DNA from: Gordius sp. MW1 | Lineage: Eukaryota; Nematomorpha; Gordioida; Gordea; Gordiidae | NCBI GenBank assembly: GCA_964036665.1 | Contig: OZ038530.1 | Span: 12,929,001-12,993,000, forward strand | DNA: 64,000 nt | Direction: 5' to 3' | Shown here: positions 47,949 to 59,757 of the stretch, piece after piece | How the letters are laid out: every line of letters starts with the position of its first letter | How positions within the stretch are numbered: position 1 is the first letter of the stretch | Made by a program: the position numbers and the translations under genes | The notes under the pieces: generated by a model | Database searches by the model: none | Told to the model about the DNA's origin: nothing | Seen by the model: only the letters and a program-made list of their open reading frames with translations

Positions 47949-48854
47949 TCAAAACTCTATATATTGGGAAGAGACAATATTAGGAGGATTTTCAATGTCT
48001 TTTTTACTAGCAACAAGTTGCAGTTCTAAGTATTTGGCAGCATTATTATCAAGAGACACATAATTTGAGGCATATTTAATAGTACGTTGTAATATTATTT
48101 GCATTGTTGACACAACCTTATCACATACCATCTTTAAATCTTCTTTAAACAAATCATTCCATGCCAAAAATAATGCACAAAATAAATCACCAGTACCCAC
48201 AAAATGTGCATCATATTTTTTCATAACAACCTTGATTTTGATGTTTGTTACACCATTTGATTTGCTTGCATATGCTATTAAAACATCAGGTGGACCAATA
48301 TCACAACTTGAAAGAACAACTGTTTCTATATTATAACTGTGCAATTTTTGCATCATTATCCAAATATCTTGTTCATTATTAATTTTCATATCAGTCAAAA
48401 GTTCAGCTTCAAATTGATTGGGTGTAAGTAAATTTGTTAGAGGGAGTATTTGTTCTTTATAGATTGATACTAAATCCGATGGCACATATAAAACACCTTT
48501 ATCACCGAGAACTGGGTCACATACATAAATTAAATTGGGATTTAATTCTTTAAGTTTTTTATATATTGTACATATGGAATGCAAAAAAGAGCTATCACCT
48601 ACATAGCCAGTCAAAAGATGAGTATATGTTGTCAAATCGTTGTCAATTAATCCTTGGAATAGATCCAATAATTGGGAAGAATTTAAAACATCACCCTTAA
48701 AACCATGTTTATAGCCAGTGTGATTAGAAAATTGAACTGAGTTTATTGGATCAACCTCATATCCTAGCAATTGAAGAGGAAAAGTCGCACTTTTATTGCC
48801 TACATAACCTGAAACGACATGGCTTTGTATAGAAAGTACACGTTTTTGGAACAT
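47949..48854 (-). CDS. PDXK: Pyridoxal kinase, intronless
   Basis: Phosphorylates pyridoxal, pyridoxine and pyridoxamine with ATP to make PLP and related vitamers in the cytosol. The 301-residue frame spans the whole family: SIQSHVVSGYVGNKSATFPL (8-27), SVQFSNHTGY (39-48), LTGYVGD (81-87), YVCDPVLGDKG (110-120), LTPNQFEAELL (143-153) and the ATP/anion-hole motif FVGTGDLFCALFLAW (218-232) with catalytic Asp223. The length is close to the human enzyme (312). It starts at the only sensible ATG; no poly(A) tail or target duplication was noticed, so a retrocopy origin is possible but not shown. It is encoded on the same strand as ALAS, about 8 kb upstream of it. Frame and key residues are intact. 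Confidence 0.95.
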   Translation of the reverse strand: MFQKRVLSIQSHVVSGYVGNKSATFPLQLLGYEVDPINSVQFSNHTGYKHGFKGDVLNSSQLLDLFQGLIDNDLTTYTHLLTGYVGDSSFLHSICTIYKKLKELNPNLIYVCDPVLGDKGVLYVPSDLVSIYKEQILPLTNLLTPNQFEAELLTDMKINNEQDIWIMMQKLHSYNIETVVLSSCDIGPPDVLIAYASKSNGVTNIKIKVVMKKYDAHFVGTGDLFCALFLAWNDLFKEDLKMVCDKVVSTMQIILQRTIKYASNYVSLDNNAAKYLELQLVASKKDIENPPNIVSSQYIEF

Positions 48855-49013
48855 TTAATTTTAAGGTCATTCAAATTTCAGGAGACTTTCGCTAATAGAT
48901 TACATAATTTTAATCGAAACTTGTCTTACATCCAAGGATTCAGTTGCAATTGACAAAAAAGCAAAAAACAAATAAATGTCTACGAAAATGCATTTGTCGA
49001 TTTAAATGTGTGC

Positions 49014-49075
49014 ATCTAACTCTAACCCTATCCCTAACCTAAAACCTTGACCTAAAACACTAACCCTAACGTTTT
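49014..49075. repeat. Degenerate telomere-like CCCTAA repeats
   Basis: The run CTAACTCTAACCCTATCCCT continues with AACCTAAAACCTTGACC and CACTAACCCTAACG, a short imperfect (CCCTAA)n-like tract about 160 bp upstream of the pyridoxal kinase start. Confidence 0.5.
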
Positions 49076-49249
49076 CGTCTCTGTAAACCCCTCTCAAGGA
49101 GCATTTTCGTTAAATATTCATAGACATTAATAGACATTTTGTCAGTTAAACTTTGGTCGAATGCATCGATACACTTGTTGTGAAATTGATACCTAATCAG
49201 TACCGCGCAAATAAACTTCAAAATATAAATAAAAATGATTGCAATCATG

Positions 49250-51699
49250 GACTAAGATTAAAATTTAAATTTTCTCATATTCTTAGGCTTCGTTAGGATC
49301 CACCATATTTATTTCCATCGTTTCATCATGCTCAATTACGTAAGAAAAGAGTGCTTTAACTTTTTTTTTAAATTTAATAAACAAAAAACTAATTTTTAGT
49401 CCCTTATGGATTTAATGTCTATTTTCAAAGAAGATGAAGATACTGATTATGTCTCTTAATCATTTTATTTATAAATATCTTTGTATTCATATTCTTTTTT
49501 TAATGTCATTGCATAAATGTTTTTTATCTAGTCTCCAGCGACGGTCCCAAGGCCATATGCAAAAAGATGAGGCCAGGTGTCTGTTCTAAACCGGCTGTAA
49601 AGATCCACTCCAAAGTGTTAATTCTTTAAAATAAAATACGATAGTGAAAAAGCCGGCGGAAGGCGGGTAGCGATGTAAGAAAAAACTTTACCAAGAAAGG
49701 GAAAATTACAATATTCGGGAAAATTACAATAAATGGGGCTAAACGTAGGGATTGGAGAATATTTACGAGGATTTTATAAAATTTACAAAGATTAAATATT
49801 GATGTGAGATTTCGCTTTAAAAGCCGTTGAATCTTCCCTGGGTGGTGGGTTTGATTGAACGAGCAATGTACTGGAAATCTTAGGACGGGGCTGCGCGATG
49901 AGTACCAGATGTTGCTGAGTTAAAAATAAAAAGTAATTTTATAGAATAGTAAAGCAATTTTAAGTTTTCTTTTATGTTTATTTATTTACTTAAGACAAAG
50001 AAGTAAAAAGAATCACAGAATGATCGAAATATATTAAAGTTATCTATATGTTGATCAATAATAATATAAACACGTACAAGCGCGTTTAACACACACGAAG
50101 GGAATTAAATGGAAAGGAAAAGAGGTATACCACAGTAAACCACATATGAAGTAGTAGGACTAGGGAGGGGAGATTGTGTAGACATAAATAAATTTACATA
50201 CGAACAAAAGAGTCTATATTCAGTACTACGCTACGATTGTATCTATTAAAATCAGTTCAAGAAATACAACAAATGTTCTACTCGTAGAAGATCAAAAAGA
50301 AATCTCACAATCAACGAACTTGCAATTAATGTATCAAGAAAGGAGGGGGGGATATAAAAACGCAGTTTTGCAACCTTTGTGGGTGGTGGGGGAAAATCCA
50401 ACAATCCGTATATACAATATATACGTCACCTTCCCTTTTTCAAAAAAAAGTTTCTGTTGTAGTCTGGACAGTGGTATTGTGTGATATTGGATGTGGGATG
50501 GTTGACAGATTATTCTGTTACCATCCCTGGGTGTTGGTTGAGAGGAACGCTTGCACTGGGCAACGCATAGATAAGATACTAATAGATCTGTAGGCTACAG
50601 TCTTGATTTCTAGATGTTTAACTTCACGGCTAAGTCTCAGTTTATGTTTGAAATTTTCCGTATATTTCTGACTCCGTGTCTGAATTGTATGGATTAAATG
50701 TTTTCTCCAATTTATTGGGATCGGTTTATAAATATATTAATAATACATATAGTATTAAAGAAAAGGGCCAGGGGTAGGGATATATGTAGATAAAAGAATC
50801 ATTGAAATGAAAATTAAATGGTTTTTATCAACCAGGTTTTGGTTTTGGGTTTACAATATTCCAATATATAATTATAGCAAAAATATAATCTGCCGAAAAT
50901 GTTAGACAACAGGACTCCAGCTGATTTTGGAATTGGATAATTTGTTTATTTAATCATAGGGGAGCAGCCATGTGTGCTAGCTGTAAAGGTGAGGTGAGGT
51001 GGAAACTTTCAGTTTAGAAAATATGGAAGGTTTTGAGAGTAAGGATGTGGCAAAATGGTTTTTGGTGTAACTAGTTCTAAGGGTTCATTGATCTGTGGTT
51101 TATATGAAAGGATATTCGTTCTTGGCAAATGTTGATTTTTGATGCGAGCGACTTCAATAAAAAATGGGGGGGGGGGTATTTTCTTTTTTTCGATATTATT
51201 TGTCATGAGTTCGGCTGTGCAGGGCCAAGATATTGTCATTGTTTCAATTTCATCGCCAAAATTCCTCTTTTATTCGTTGTCATATGTGAGGTGCTGAACA
51301 ATCTGATTCACAATTTGGTTATGGCGTGAAAATCTCGCTTAAGGAGCGCACGATGTGATTTGATTTTTGTCGAGTTTTGAAGAATATAGGAGCTTTGATG
51401 TACTAAATACAAAGTTTAAATAATAATTAAAATAATACTCACACAATCTCAGCTGTTCGTGTGCCTTTAACATACATAAGTATTAGGGCTCACACAATTT
51501 TAATTGCTCCGTGTGTCTTATTTTATTATTATCATTTTGTCAATCTTTAATTTAGAAAATTTTAGAACCAACTTGTTGTACAATTTCACCCAACAGCCAT
51601 TTAGGCTTACCCAAATAGTTTCTATACTACACCTTTTGGTTAAGCTCAAACTTTGGTTTAAATACCATTGGCAATTGTTGGTGATCATCAACATTTAAA
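49250..51699. other. Spacer, no gene recognised
   Basis: Mixed AT-rich DNA. Two related phrases, TCTTCCCTGGGTGGTGGGTT (49832) and ACCATCCCTGGGTGTTGGTT (50520), sit about 690 bp apart and could be parts of old LTRs. The frame at 49066-49248 overlaps the telomere-like tract and shows no motif. Confidence 0.35.
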
Positions 51700-53062
51700 A
51701 ATCTGGTGGATATCTTAACTTACGCTTTAAAAATTCGTAGCTAACTGCAGGACTATCAGGATATCTCGGAGACATGTTGTGATAAAGTTTATATAACCAT
51801 GTTCCTTCCTTCGTCACTTTAGCTAAATTTAACCATTTCTTCACGATTCCTACATACCTTTCTACCTGTCCATTTAAGCTAGGATGCTATGGGGGAGTCA
51901 ACAAATGATAAATTTTATATTTCAAACAAAATTTTTTAAATTCTACGCTTAGGAAAGCTTTGCCATTATATATCGGGAAAACCAAAAGCGCCTAGTAATT
52001 CTTGCAAAATATTTATAGTTACTTTACTCGTTATTTGAGAAACGTTTTTAAATTCCGTCCATCCTGAAAAGGCGTCAACGATCAAAATAAAACGCTTTTT
52101 ATCAAATTCGAAAAAGTCTATATGAATACGACTCCACGGTCTTTTTGGACGTGGCCAAGTCGCGCTTTTATCTTTTCGCGGCATAGCTGAGTTAATTTTA
52201 CACAATTCGCAAAGCCTAACCAATAATATCCTTTGTAATTTTAGGCCACCATACGTAATCTCGTGCAATTTGTTTCATTTTAACAATTCCAAAATGACTT
52301 GCATACAACAGTTCTAATACTTGTTTCCTAAGCCCAATTGGTATGACCAATTTTCCTTGCCTTTTAATCGCAGCTTCATCAACATAAAGTTCATTAAACA
52401 CGTGCTTAAAAGGTATAGGAATTTGTGCGAATTCGTCCGATCCTGATAAAATAATTTTAATTAAACTTAAATCGGGATCGTCGTTAACAGATTCTACAAT
52501 TTGCTTAAAATCAATTATGTTAATACTATTAACTACGTGTCCACCAACAATATCGCAACTCAAAGATGTATCCAAAACTTCCGTTGTATCCGCGCCCAAA
52601 CGCGACATAACGTCGGCCAAATGGTTTTCATCTCTTTTACGATATTTTAAGGTTAAAGTAAAATTACCTAAAGTTAATAGCCATCTTTGTAACCTGTGTG
52701 ACATTTAAAATCGGTGTTAGTTTTAATAATTAAAGAGACCAATGGTTTGTGATATGTGTCCACGATGAATAATTTTCCTAAATATTCTCTACACCGTTTC
52801 AGGCCATAAACCATCGCTAACGCCTCTTTCTCTATTACCGAATAATTTAATTCAGGTTTAGTTAATTTACGAGAAAAGCATATTACAGGGTGTTCTACAC
52901 TACCTTCTAATTGGCATCATGCACCACCAATTCCATTATAAGATGCATCAACCCTTAAAACATTTTCACCTTCCGGGTCAAAACATTTTAATATAGGTTG
53001 CTTTAAAAGAACTTGTTTTAAATAATTACTAGCTGTTCCCGGCCAAGCGTTGCTTTGGCTCA
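51700..53062 (-). pseudogene. Gypsy fragment: RNase H and integrase
   Basis: Reading leftwards from 53062 there is an RNase H domain (LRVDASYNGIGGA, then a stop; CFSRKLTKPELNYSVIEKEA), a connection (52704-52216: SHRLQRWLLTLGNFTLTLKY, LADVMSRLG), a zinc finger start (YASHFGIVKMKQIARDYVWW) and integrase (52268-51966: IHIDFFEFDKKRFILIVDAF; a further shifted piece to about 51800 with NGQVERYVG). Catalytic residues of the first and third integrase positions are visible, but stops and shifts break the frame, and Gag, protease and RT are missing. Confidence 0.8.
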
Positions 53063-54100
53063 GTCCTTAAGTGGTTAAATAAGTATAAGCTATTAATAAG
53101 ACTTATCTAAAATGGGGTCATATATGAAATAATTTATAATGTGAAAGGTCCGAATGATTTTATGAACCCACTATTTTTAGTATATATTTATATAATAAGA
53201 CAAACCAAATGCAAATTCTGTTTTAGTCATCAAATCCGACTAAAATTAAATGTTTTTGAAAAAATTGCTTATTAATGCTGTTACTTATTGTACAATAATA
53301 CCATTATTTTATTTTTCTAGTTAGCTGATTTATTTGAAATACATTTTTCTTTAATATAATAAAATAATTAATTGAAGGATGGATAATTATTAAAAATATG
53401 CTTCTATGATCGACCACGTGATAATAATGACAAAAACTGCATAATTTAAATTTTATTTATTTAATCTAAATAGTCTGTTAAACCCCAATAATTTTAACCG
53501 TATACTGTAACATTTTTATTATACTTTTAAATATCTAATTCGAGAAAACTTCAGCTTTGTATGTATGACGTCATTATTGTATATGCTGCTATAAATGAAA
53601 CTAAACGGGAAATATCAGATATTTTTAAAACAAAAAGGTATTTTAGGAATCTGAAAAAACTATTTTACCCCTGGCCTATCTGGGCATCTACGGCTAAATT
53701 TTCGCTCGAATCGGATCTGAAGTTTCAGAATTTAGCCCTTTTTTAAAACCAAAAGGCCGAGAAATGTCAGATATTTATAAAACTAAAAGGAATTTTAGCA
53801 ATCTGAAAAAGCTATTTTACACCTGGCCGCCCTGAGAACCTACGAGTAAAGTTTCGCGCGAATCGGGCCGGTAGTTTCAGAATTTATTCTCATTTAAATA
53901 TCTTTAATAAAAATTAATGATCGATAAATAATGACATTTATATATAAATAGCATTTACTCAGAATAATCAACGTTGGACTATTTTATATTATTTAAATTA
54001 TATATACTTTCATCTTTCTCATTTAAAATATCTCATTTAATGATAATGAGAAAAATTCATCTTCTTCACCTATATATTTTCTCAAATAATCTATAATTTT
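53063..54100. repeat. Spacer with two diverged copies of a CTGGCC block
   Basis: A block of about 130 bp (AGGTATTTTAGGAATCTGAAA, CTATTTTACCCCTGGCC, TCGCTCGAATCGGATCTGAA) occurs at 53618-53745, at 53757-53890 and again at 54455-54567 (TCGCGCGAATCGGACCGGTA). No protein reading could be supported. Confidence 0.55.
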
Positions 54101-54111
54101 ATTTATTTCAG

Positions 54112-54330
54112 GTTAATTCATAAATTTTATGTTGTCACCGTTAAGAAAAGATGACGTTTAAGAAATTTAATTCATAAATTTTATGTTGTCTTGTCACCGT
54201 TAAGAAAAGATGACGTTTAAGAAATTTAATTCACAAATTTTATATTGACACCGTTAAGAAAAGATGACGTTTAAGAAATTTAATTCATAAATTTTATGTT
54301 GTCACCGTTAAGAAAAGATTACGTTTTACA
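54112..54330. repeat. Tandem repeat, four units of about 53-58 bp
   Basis: TTAATTCATAAATTTTATGT, CACCGTTAAGAAAAGATGAC and GTTTAAGAAAT repeat four times with small changes (one unit has an extra TTGTC). Confidence 0.88.
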
Positions 54331-54825
54331 AACTACTATAAGTGATACACTTTTACTACAGAACTGTCTGTATATTCAAATTTTCAACGAACGCGAGGAG
54401 GTGCGTTTGATTGACATTTTATTGAACGTCAAAACGCATAAAACCCAATATCTCAAAAACTAAAAAGAATTTTAGGATTCTGAAAAAGCTATTTTACCCC
54501 TGGCCGCCCTGGGAACGGGGTAAATTTTCGCGCGAATCGGACCGGTAGTTTCAGAATTTAGCTCTTACATATATACATATATACACTTTACTTTATATAT
54601 ATAGATAACATGCTTCATGCTCATCAGTCCAATTATATATGCTATTTATGCCAGTTAAATCATACAGTGGTGCTGCATATTTACTATAATCACTGATAAA
54701 CCTGTTATAATAAGTCATTAACCCTAGATCAGTGATTCTTAACCTGGGGGTCGCGACCCCCTAGGGGGTCGCGAGAAGTTTGCCGGGGGGCCGCCAAATT
54801 TTTTTAGAATAAAATAAAAAAATAA

Positions 54826-55146
54826 TAATAAAATCCGGGACCGGGTTAGGCCCGATCCTGGATCCCCCAGTTATGGTTCCTTACGGAACTTTCATTGGGA
54901 GCTTTTATTCACGCGTATCGAAGCAGTATTACATAAATCTACAAATGAGTATGTAAAATAAGCGAGTATTGTACGCGAATAAGGTGAATAAAATGTGCAG
55001 GTTGTTTATAAAGGAAAACGAAATTTAGGGATAAAGGCTTGGGACAAGTCGCGGGCGAAAAAGGTAAGGAGGGTGTTACGCAGGAGATCAAACAAGTGAC
55101 GCCCGGAGGGCATGCAGGCGTTTATATACGCATGATGCGCAAGGGT
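54826..55146. repeat. Left repeat a-b-c of the DIRS-like element
   Basis: 321 bp starting TAATAAAATCCGGGACCGGG and ending GCGCAAGGGT. Its parts recur in permuted order at 62116-62524 with about 98 per cent identity. Confidence 0.88.
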
Positions 55147-55149
55147 TTG

Positions 55150-55683
55150 CTAGGGTTTTAGGTTAACCGTTTCGACCGGTATTTCGTTTTCCCAAAAGGC
55201 AAGGTCAATATCTGTGTCGTCTTGTAGCCCGTTTTGCAGGATATAATCGATGTCGGTGTTGATTGTTCCGTGTCCGGGGTTTCGGGCGCCCAAGATCTTA
55301 ATGGGTTGTCGGCCGGGTTTCGGTCCTTGGGGATCCATGCTAGGTTAAAGTGAATATTGAGGAGGTGCTTTAGGCCGTACGTTTTAACGAAAGTTGCGAT
55401 GACTTCCTCGTATATTGGTGAGTTCGAGCCCCCCTTTTTTAACACACAGTATGCGGTTGCGGAGTCGGTGTAGATTCTCGGATGGTTGTATCCCCCTAGG
55501 TATGATCGTATGTAACCGTACAGTACTGCTACGGTTTCAGAGAGCGTTATATGGTGCGGTTCTCTCCATTTCCACCCGAACGAGGCTGCAGCAGCTTGGA
55601 AGGTATTGGAGTGCGACCCGTTGATGTCAACGAGGCCTATGTGGGAGCCGGAGGCGTCTACGTATACTGTGTTTGTTGGTTTT
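55150..55683 (-). CDS. DIRS-like Pol, RNase H part (C-terminal)
   Basis: Reading from the inner gypsy boundary: VYVDASGSHIGLVDINGSHS, FGWKWREPHHITLSETVAVL, YTDSATAYCVLKKGG and FNLAWIPKDRNPADNPLRSW. DAS, the Glu of LSETVAV and YTDS give the D-E-D series of RNase H, and RNPADNPLR matches the last motif in DIRS/Ngaro-type elements. The frame ends about 10 bp from repeat c. It is the in-frame continuation of the RT at 60962-59983 once the gypsy element is disregarded. Confidence 0.72.
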
Positions 55684-55903
55684 TGTTGAGTCTTGATATA
55701 TTTATTGGTGTATATATATTTTACTATTAGCGATTTTTGTATATAAAGGGTAAGAACGCGTGATGGTAGGGAAATCGCGTGATGATAAGGTGATCGCGTG
55801 ATGGTAGGGTGATTGTGTGATAGTGCCGTGATAATGAATATAATTTGAATAACCTAATTTGAATAAACGCGCATGGTGGAGTATGCAGTTGCAGTATACA
55901 ACA
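55684..55903 (-). repeat. 3' LTR of gypsy 2
   Basis: 220 bp. On the minus strand it begins TGTTGTATACTGCAACTGCA and ends ATCAAGACTCAACA. It contains reiterated GATGGTAGGG/GTGATGATAAGG-type motifs. Confidence 0.9.
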
Positions 55904-55907
55904 TCTC

Positions 55908-56990
55908 CTACCCTCTTAAGTTATTCCATATCTTTCTATAGGTTTTCGGATTCGTGTAGATCGCCGGACCGTTATTTTGGGTGAGGTCCGTACGAGGGGG
56001 TAGAGGTGAGAGCGGGGGTGGAATGGAAACAAGCATTTTATCGTTAGCTTCATCATGTGGTAGATTTGGCTGTTGCGGAGCGGTGGCGTCAAGTAAATCA
56101 CTGGGAACATTTTGTGGCAGAGCATCCGGTAGTGCGTGCGAAATGTCAGCCCATTGATCTTCATTGTTTAGCGTGTCCGCGTTATCTAAAGATTTTCTAA
56201 GATGATCACCATGTCTCTTCCATAATGCCCCATTATCCATTTCTATCATGTATGATACTGGGCCTAAGATTTTTAATATTTTTCCCGTTACCCATAATTG
56301 ATCATTAGTTGTGAAAGTTCTAACCCATACTCTATCTCCAATTACAAATTTTCGTTTGATAGGTGCCAACTCGTCTTTGTCAAGACCAGTTACATGTGGT
56401 TTGAGTAAGTTTAATGGACCGATTGGTTGAATTTTGATTAATAGATTGGCTGGAGTTAATCCAGTTGTTGGGGTGTTCCTATAAGAAAACAGAAAGTTAT
56501 ATAATTTATCGTTTTTAAAATTTCTAGTTTTGTTCAAAAACTCCTTGAATGTTCGTACAAAACGTGCGGCTTCTCCGTTGGATCGAGGATGATACGGGCT
56601 GGACAATGCATTACGAATATTATTTGTTTTGCAGTATATTTTAAACTCGGCGCTTGTAAACTGAGGTCCATTGTCTGTAGCCAGGGTGTTTGGTACTCCG
56701 AACCTTGAGAAAATAGCTTCGAGAGCGTTTATAGTGCTTGAAGTAGTGATCGTGGTCATGGGAATCACCTCAGGCCATTTACTGTAGGCGTCAATTACAA
56801 TTAGATAATAATACCCATTAAGAGGTCCACAAAAATCGGCATGTCGCCTAGACCATGGTTTCCCAGGGTTTTCCCATTTTTGAGTGGCTAATTCTGTTGT
56901 CCCAGTGAACCATTGTTGACAATCTGTACAGTTTTGAACATAACCTTCTATATCTTTATCAATACCCGGATACCAGAGATGTTGACGGAC
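55908..56990 (-). pseudogene. Gypsy 2 integrase
   Basis: The piece before 56768 contains the zinc finger second half (NCTDCQQWF) and the first Asp (HADFCGPLNG). 56768-55908 continues with ATDNGPQFTSAEF, SPYHPRSNGEAARFVRTFKE (third catalytic Glu) and a GDRVWVRTF / ILGPVSYMIEMDNG C-terminal module ending near the 3' LTR. All three catalytic residues are present. A stop and frame change near 56995 separates this part from RNase H. Confidence 0.82.
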
Positions 56991-56994
56991 GAGC

Positions 56995-58820
56995 CTATAT
57001 TTTTGAGCGACTCATGCCTGGGTGTCCTAAGTAAATTAGCTTCAAAATGGTTTGTCTTAATCCTTGAGGAATAATAATTCGGTATCCCCAAAATATGCAG
57101 TTTTTTAAGGTGGTGAGTTCTCTTTGCCGTTGCTGGTAAACTACTAGGTCTGGAGTAACTTTCTTCGGCCAGCCATGGAGTACATAGTTATAGACTTGTC
57201 CCAGGATAGGATCTGTACGAGTATGACGCTCTATGTCGGCGGACGTAATGGGAAAACGTTGAAATGGTTCTTCATAAATGGTGTGTATATCATCATCTTC
57301 TTCTTGTTCTAGATTTTCTTTGGATTGTATCGGAAGCCTGGATAACATATCAGCTTGTGTATTTTCCTTGCCCATTTTGTATTTTATGGTATAATGATAA
57401 GGTGTTGTTAACAAAGTCCAATTCTGAAGTCTTGCTGACATGCCTTGTGATACATTTTTATTCGGGTTGAATATTGAAATTAAAGGTTTGTGATCTGTAA
57501 GTAATGTAAAATGGAGGCCATATGAATATTCCTTAAATTTATTAAAAGCATAAATGATGGCTAAAGCTTCTTTTTCAATTTGGCTATAATTTCTTTCAGC
57601 AGCGTTAAGGGTGCGGGACGCAAAAGCAATAGGGTGCTGATAACCTTTAATTTCGTGGGAAAGTACTGCGCCGAGGCCCTCAGATGACGCATCCGTCGAG
57701 AGTACTAGCGGTAACTCGGGGTCAAAATGTTTTAATATCGGAGCCTTGATAATGGCTTTTTTAATGTCATTGAATGCATTTGTACAGTCTATGGACCATT
57801 TCCAAGATACTGTTTTCCTTAGCAGTTTATAAAGAGGTTGTGCTAAAGAAGAGAAATTTTTTATGAATTTCGCGTAGTATGTTGCCATACCTAAAAAAGA
57901 TTGTAATTCTTTTATTTTAGTTGGGGCTGGTGCTGCTAAAATTGCTTTAGTATTCTTGTCAGTAGTAAAAATTCCGTCTTTACTAATGGTATGTCCTAAA
58001 TATTCTACTTTTTTTTCCAAAAATTTACACTTTCCTAATTTTAGTTTTAGGCCTGTTTTTTCCAATTCTTTAAAAACCTTTTCCAATTTTTGATTATGGT
58101 CTTCTACTGTCTTACCAGCTATAATGATGTCATCTAGGTAGACTACTATTCCCTTGTTATTTCTAAATAATGAATCCATAAATCTTTGAAGGCCGAGGCT
58201 ATGCCAAAAGGTAGTTTAGTATATTTGAAAAGGCCCCTATGCGTATTTATTGCTAACAGGTTTTAAGAATTTTCGTTAATTTTAATTTGGAAATAGGCAT
58301 CCTTAAGGTCCAAAACGCTGAAATATTTAAAACCGCCTAGTTGAGCAAATATATCTTGAATTCGTGGTAAAGGATATTTTTCAATTACAAGGTGCTTGTT
58401 TAAATCACGGAAATCGCCACAAATACGGATGCTCCCATTATTTTTAATAACAGTTACAATAGGAGCAGCGTGTTCAGCATATTTTATGGGTTTTAAGATA
58501 CCTTCTTTAACTAACCTATCTAATTCTTCGTCAATTTTAGGTTTTAACGTATAGGGAATAGGTCTAGGGCGGAAAAAACGTGGACATAACTCATCTTTTA
58601 ATTTTAGCTTTGCTTCATAACCAACTACCCCGCCCCCCAATTTATTTTCAAACAACAACGGATATTTTTTAATAATATTATTGGTTACAACATCATCGTG
58701 GGTATGATTAATCTCGTATCGTTGGAAAGGTTTGTTTTGCTCCCAATCCTCAGCTAGTTGACGTAATATGTGTGGAAATATCCTTAACCAGTCTCTTCCC
58801 AATGTTTTGCCCGCTCCCAT
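56995..58820 (-). pseudogene. Gypsy 2 reverse transcriptase and RNase H
   Basis: 58820-58263 carries RT fingers and palm up to motif A (VLDLKDAYFQIKINENS), where an in-frame stop follows (58263-58265). The LPFG block (TKLPFGIASA) continues in the same frame, but about eight bases are missing before RFMDSLF, which shifts the frame. 58179-56995 carries VYLDDIIIAG, the thumb, RNase H (STDASSEGLGAVL, LLTDHKPLISIF, DMLSRLP) and the start of the integrase finger (LGHPGMS). Confidence 0.88.
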
Positions 58821-59130
58821 CAGCGACGTAAAGCAAGAGTTGGTGGGTTGCGTCCTCTTCTTGCACGATTACTTTTGCCGATCCCTTTAGCCGTATAGAC
58901 GAACCATCATAACCCCTTAACTCGGTACAACACGGTTGAGTGGTAAGGTGGGCCCCATTGAGAGTATTAATCAAGGGGACCGCTGACCCAGTGTCAATTT
59001 CAAAATTTAACATACGGTCATTTACCTTCAAAGCATAGCATGGCCGCAACGAGTCTTTTAATGGAAATAATCTAATGAGGAAACCTGTTTGACACGGCAT
59101 ATATTTCCGATATGGCCTTGGGTATGGCAT
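58750..59130 (-). pseudogene. Gypsy 2 protease
   Basis: The frame contains the aspartic protease motif FEIDTGSAVPLI and the later LLLYVADGSG; a frame change follows before GRDWLRIF, which is read in the RT frame. The first codons overlap the zinc knuckle (CYKCHTQGHIGNIC), which is read in another frame. Confidence 0.78.
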
Positions 59131-59154
59131 TTATAACACGTCGCAAAACGGAAT

Positions 59155-59757
59155 TTACAGTTGACTCGAAGGTGGTTCCCCCCACAGGCAAAATTTCATA
59201 TTTGATGCTGTGGGTTTAGTCACTGTATGAACGGGTTCCAATTGTTGGGTCAACATATGGCTTTGGAATCTTGCCCGTTCCATTGATCTCGCAATCTCTA
59301 ATGCCCCTTGCCATGTCAGATTATCTACAATCAATAGTCGCTCCACAATCTTGTTATTATGTAACCCCGCCACGAACCGATCCCTTAGGTTTTCCTCATG
59401 AGAGGCACCAAAGTTGCAATTGATAGATATACCTTTAAGTTTACCTGCAAAGGAATCAATATTTTCACCTTCTACTTGTACGCATTTGTGGAATTTATAT
59501 CTGTGGACAATAGCACTCAGAGAGGGAGCGAAGAAACTTTTCAAGGTGGACACTATTTCTTCGAAAGTCTTTTGTAACGGGTCCGAAGGGGAAATAAGAT
59601 TGATCAGCAGTTCATAATTATCCGATCCGCATACCGTCAAGAAAAGGGATTTCTTATCGCCGCCAACTACTAGATTATAGTGGTTGAACTGTGATATGTA
59701 GAGGTCAATATTATCCGAAGGACTATATGGGTGGAAAGTAAGGGTCGACCGCGCCAT
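59155..59757 (-). CDS. Gypsy 2 Gag
   Basis: 200 residues with a retrotransposon Gag capsid pattern (YISQFNHYNLVVGGDKKSLF, YKFHKCVQVEGENIDSFAGK, LRDRFVAGLHNNKIVERLL). The frame leaves the family in a run of six G (GTGGGGGGAACC), just before the knuckle; this could be an indel or a frameshift site. Unusually the ATG directly abuts the 5' LTR, and TGGCGCGGTCGACC, overlapping the start codon, is the only candidate primer-binding site. Confidence 0.82.
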   Translation of the reverse strand: MARSTLTFHPYSPSDNIDLYISQFNHYNLVVGGDKKSLFLTVCGSDNYELLINLISPSDPLQKTFEEIVSTLKSFFAPSLSAIVHRYKFHKCVQVEGENIDSFAGKLKGISINCNFGASHEENLRDRFVAGLHNNKIVERLLIVDNLTWQGALEIARSMERARFQSHMLTQQLEPVHTVTKPTASNMKFCLWGEPPSSQL

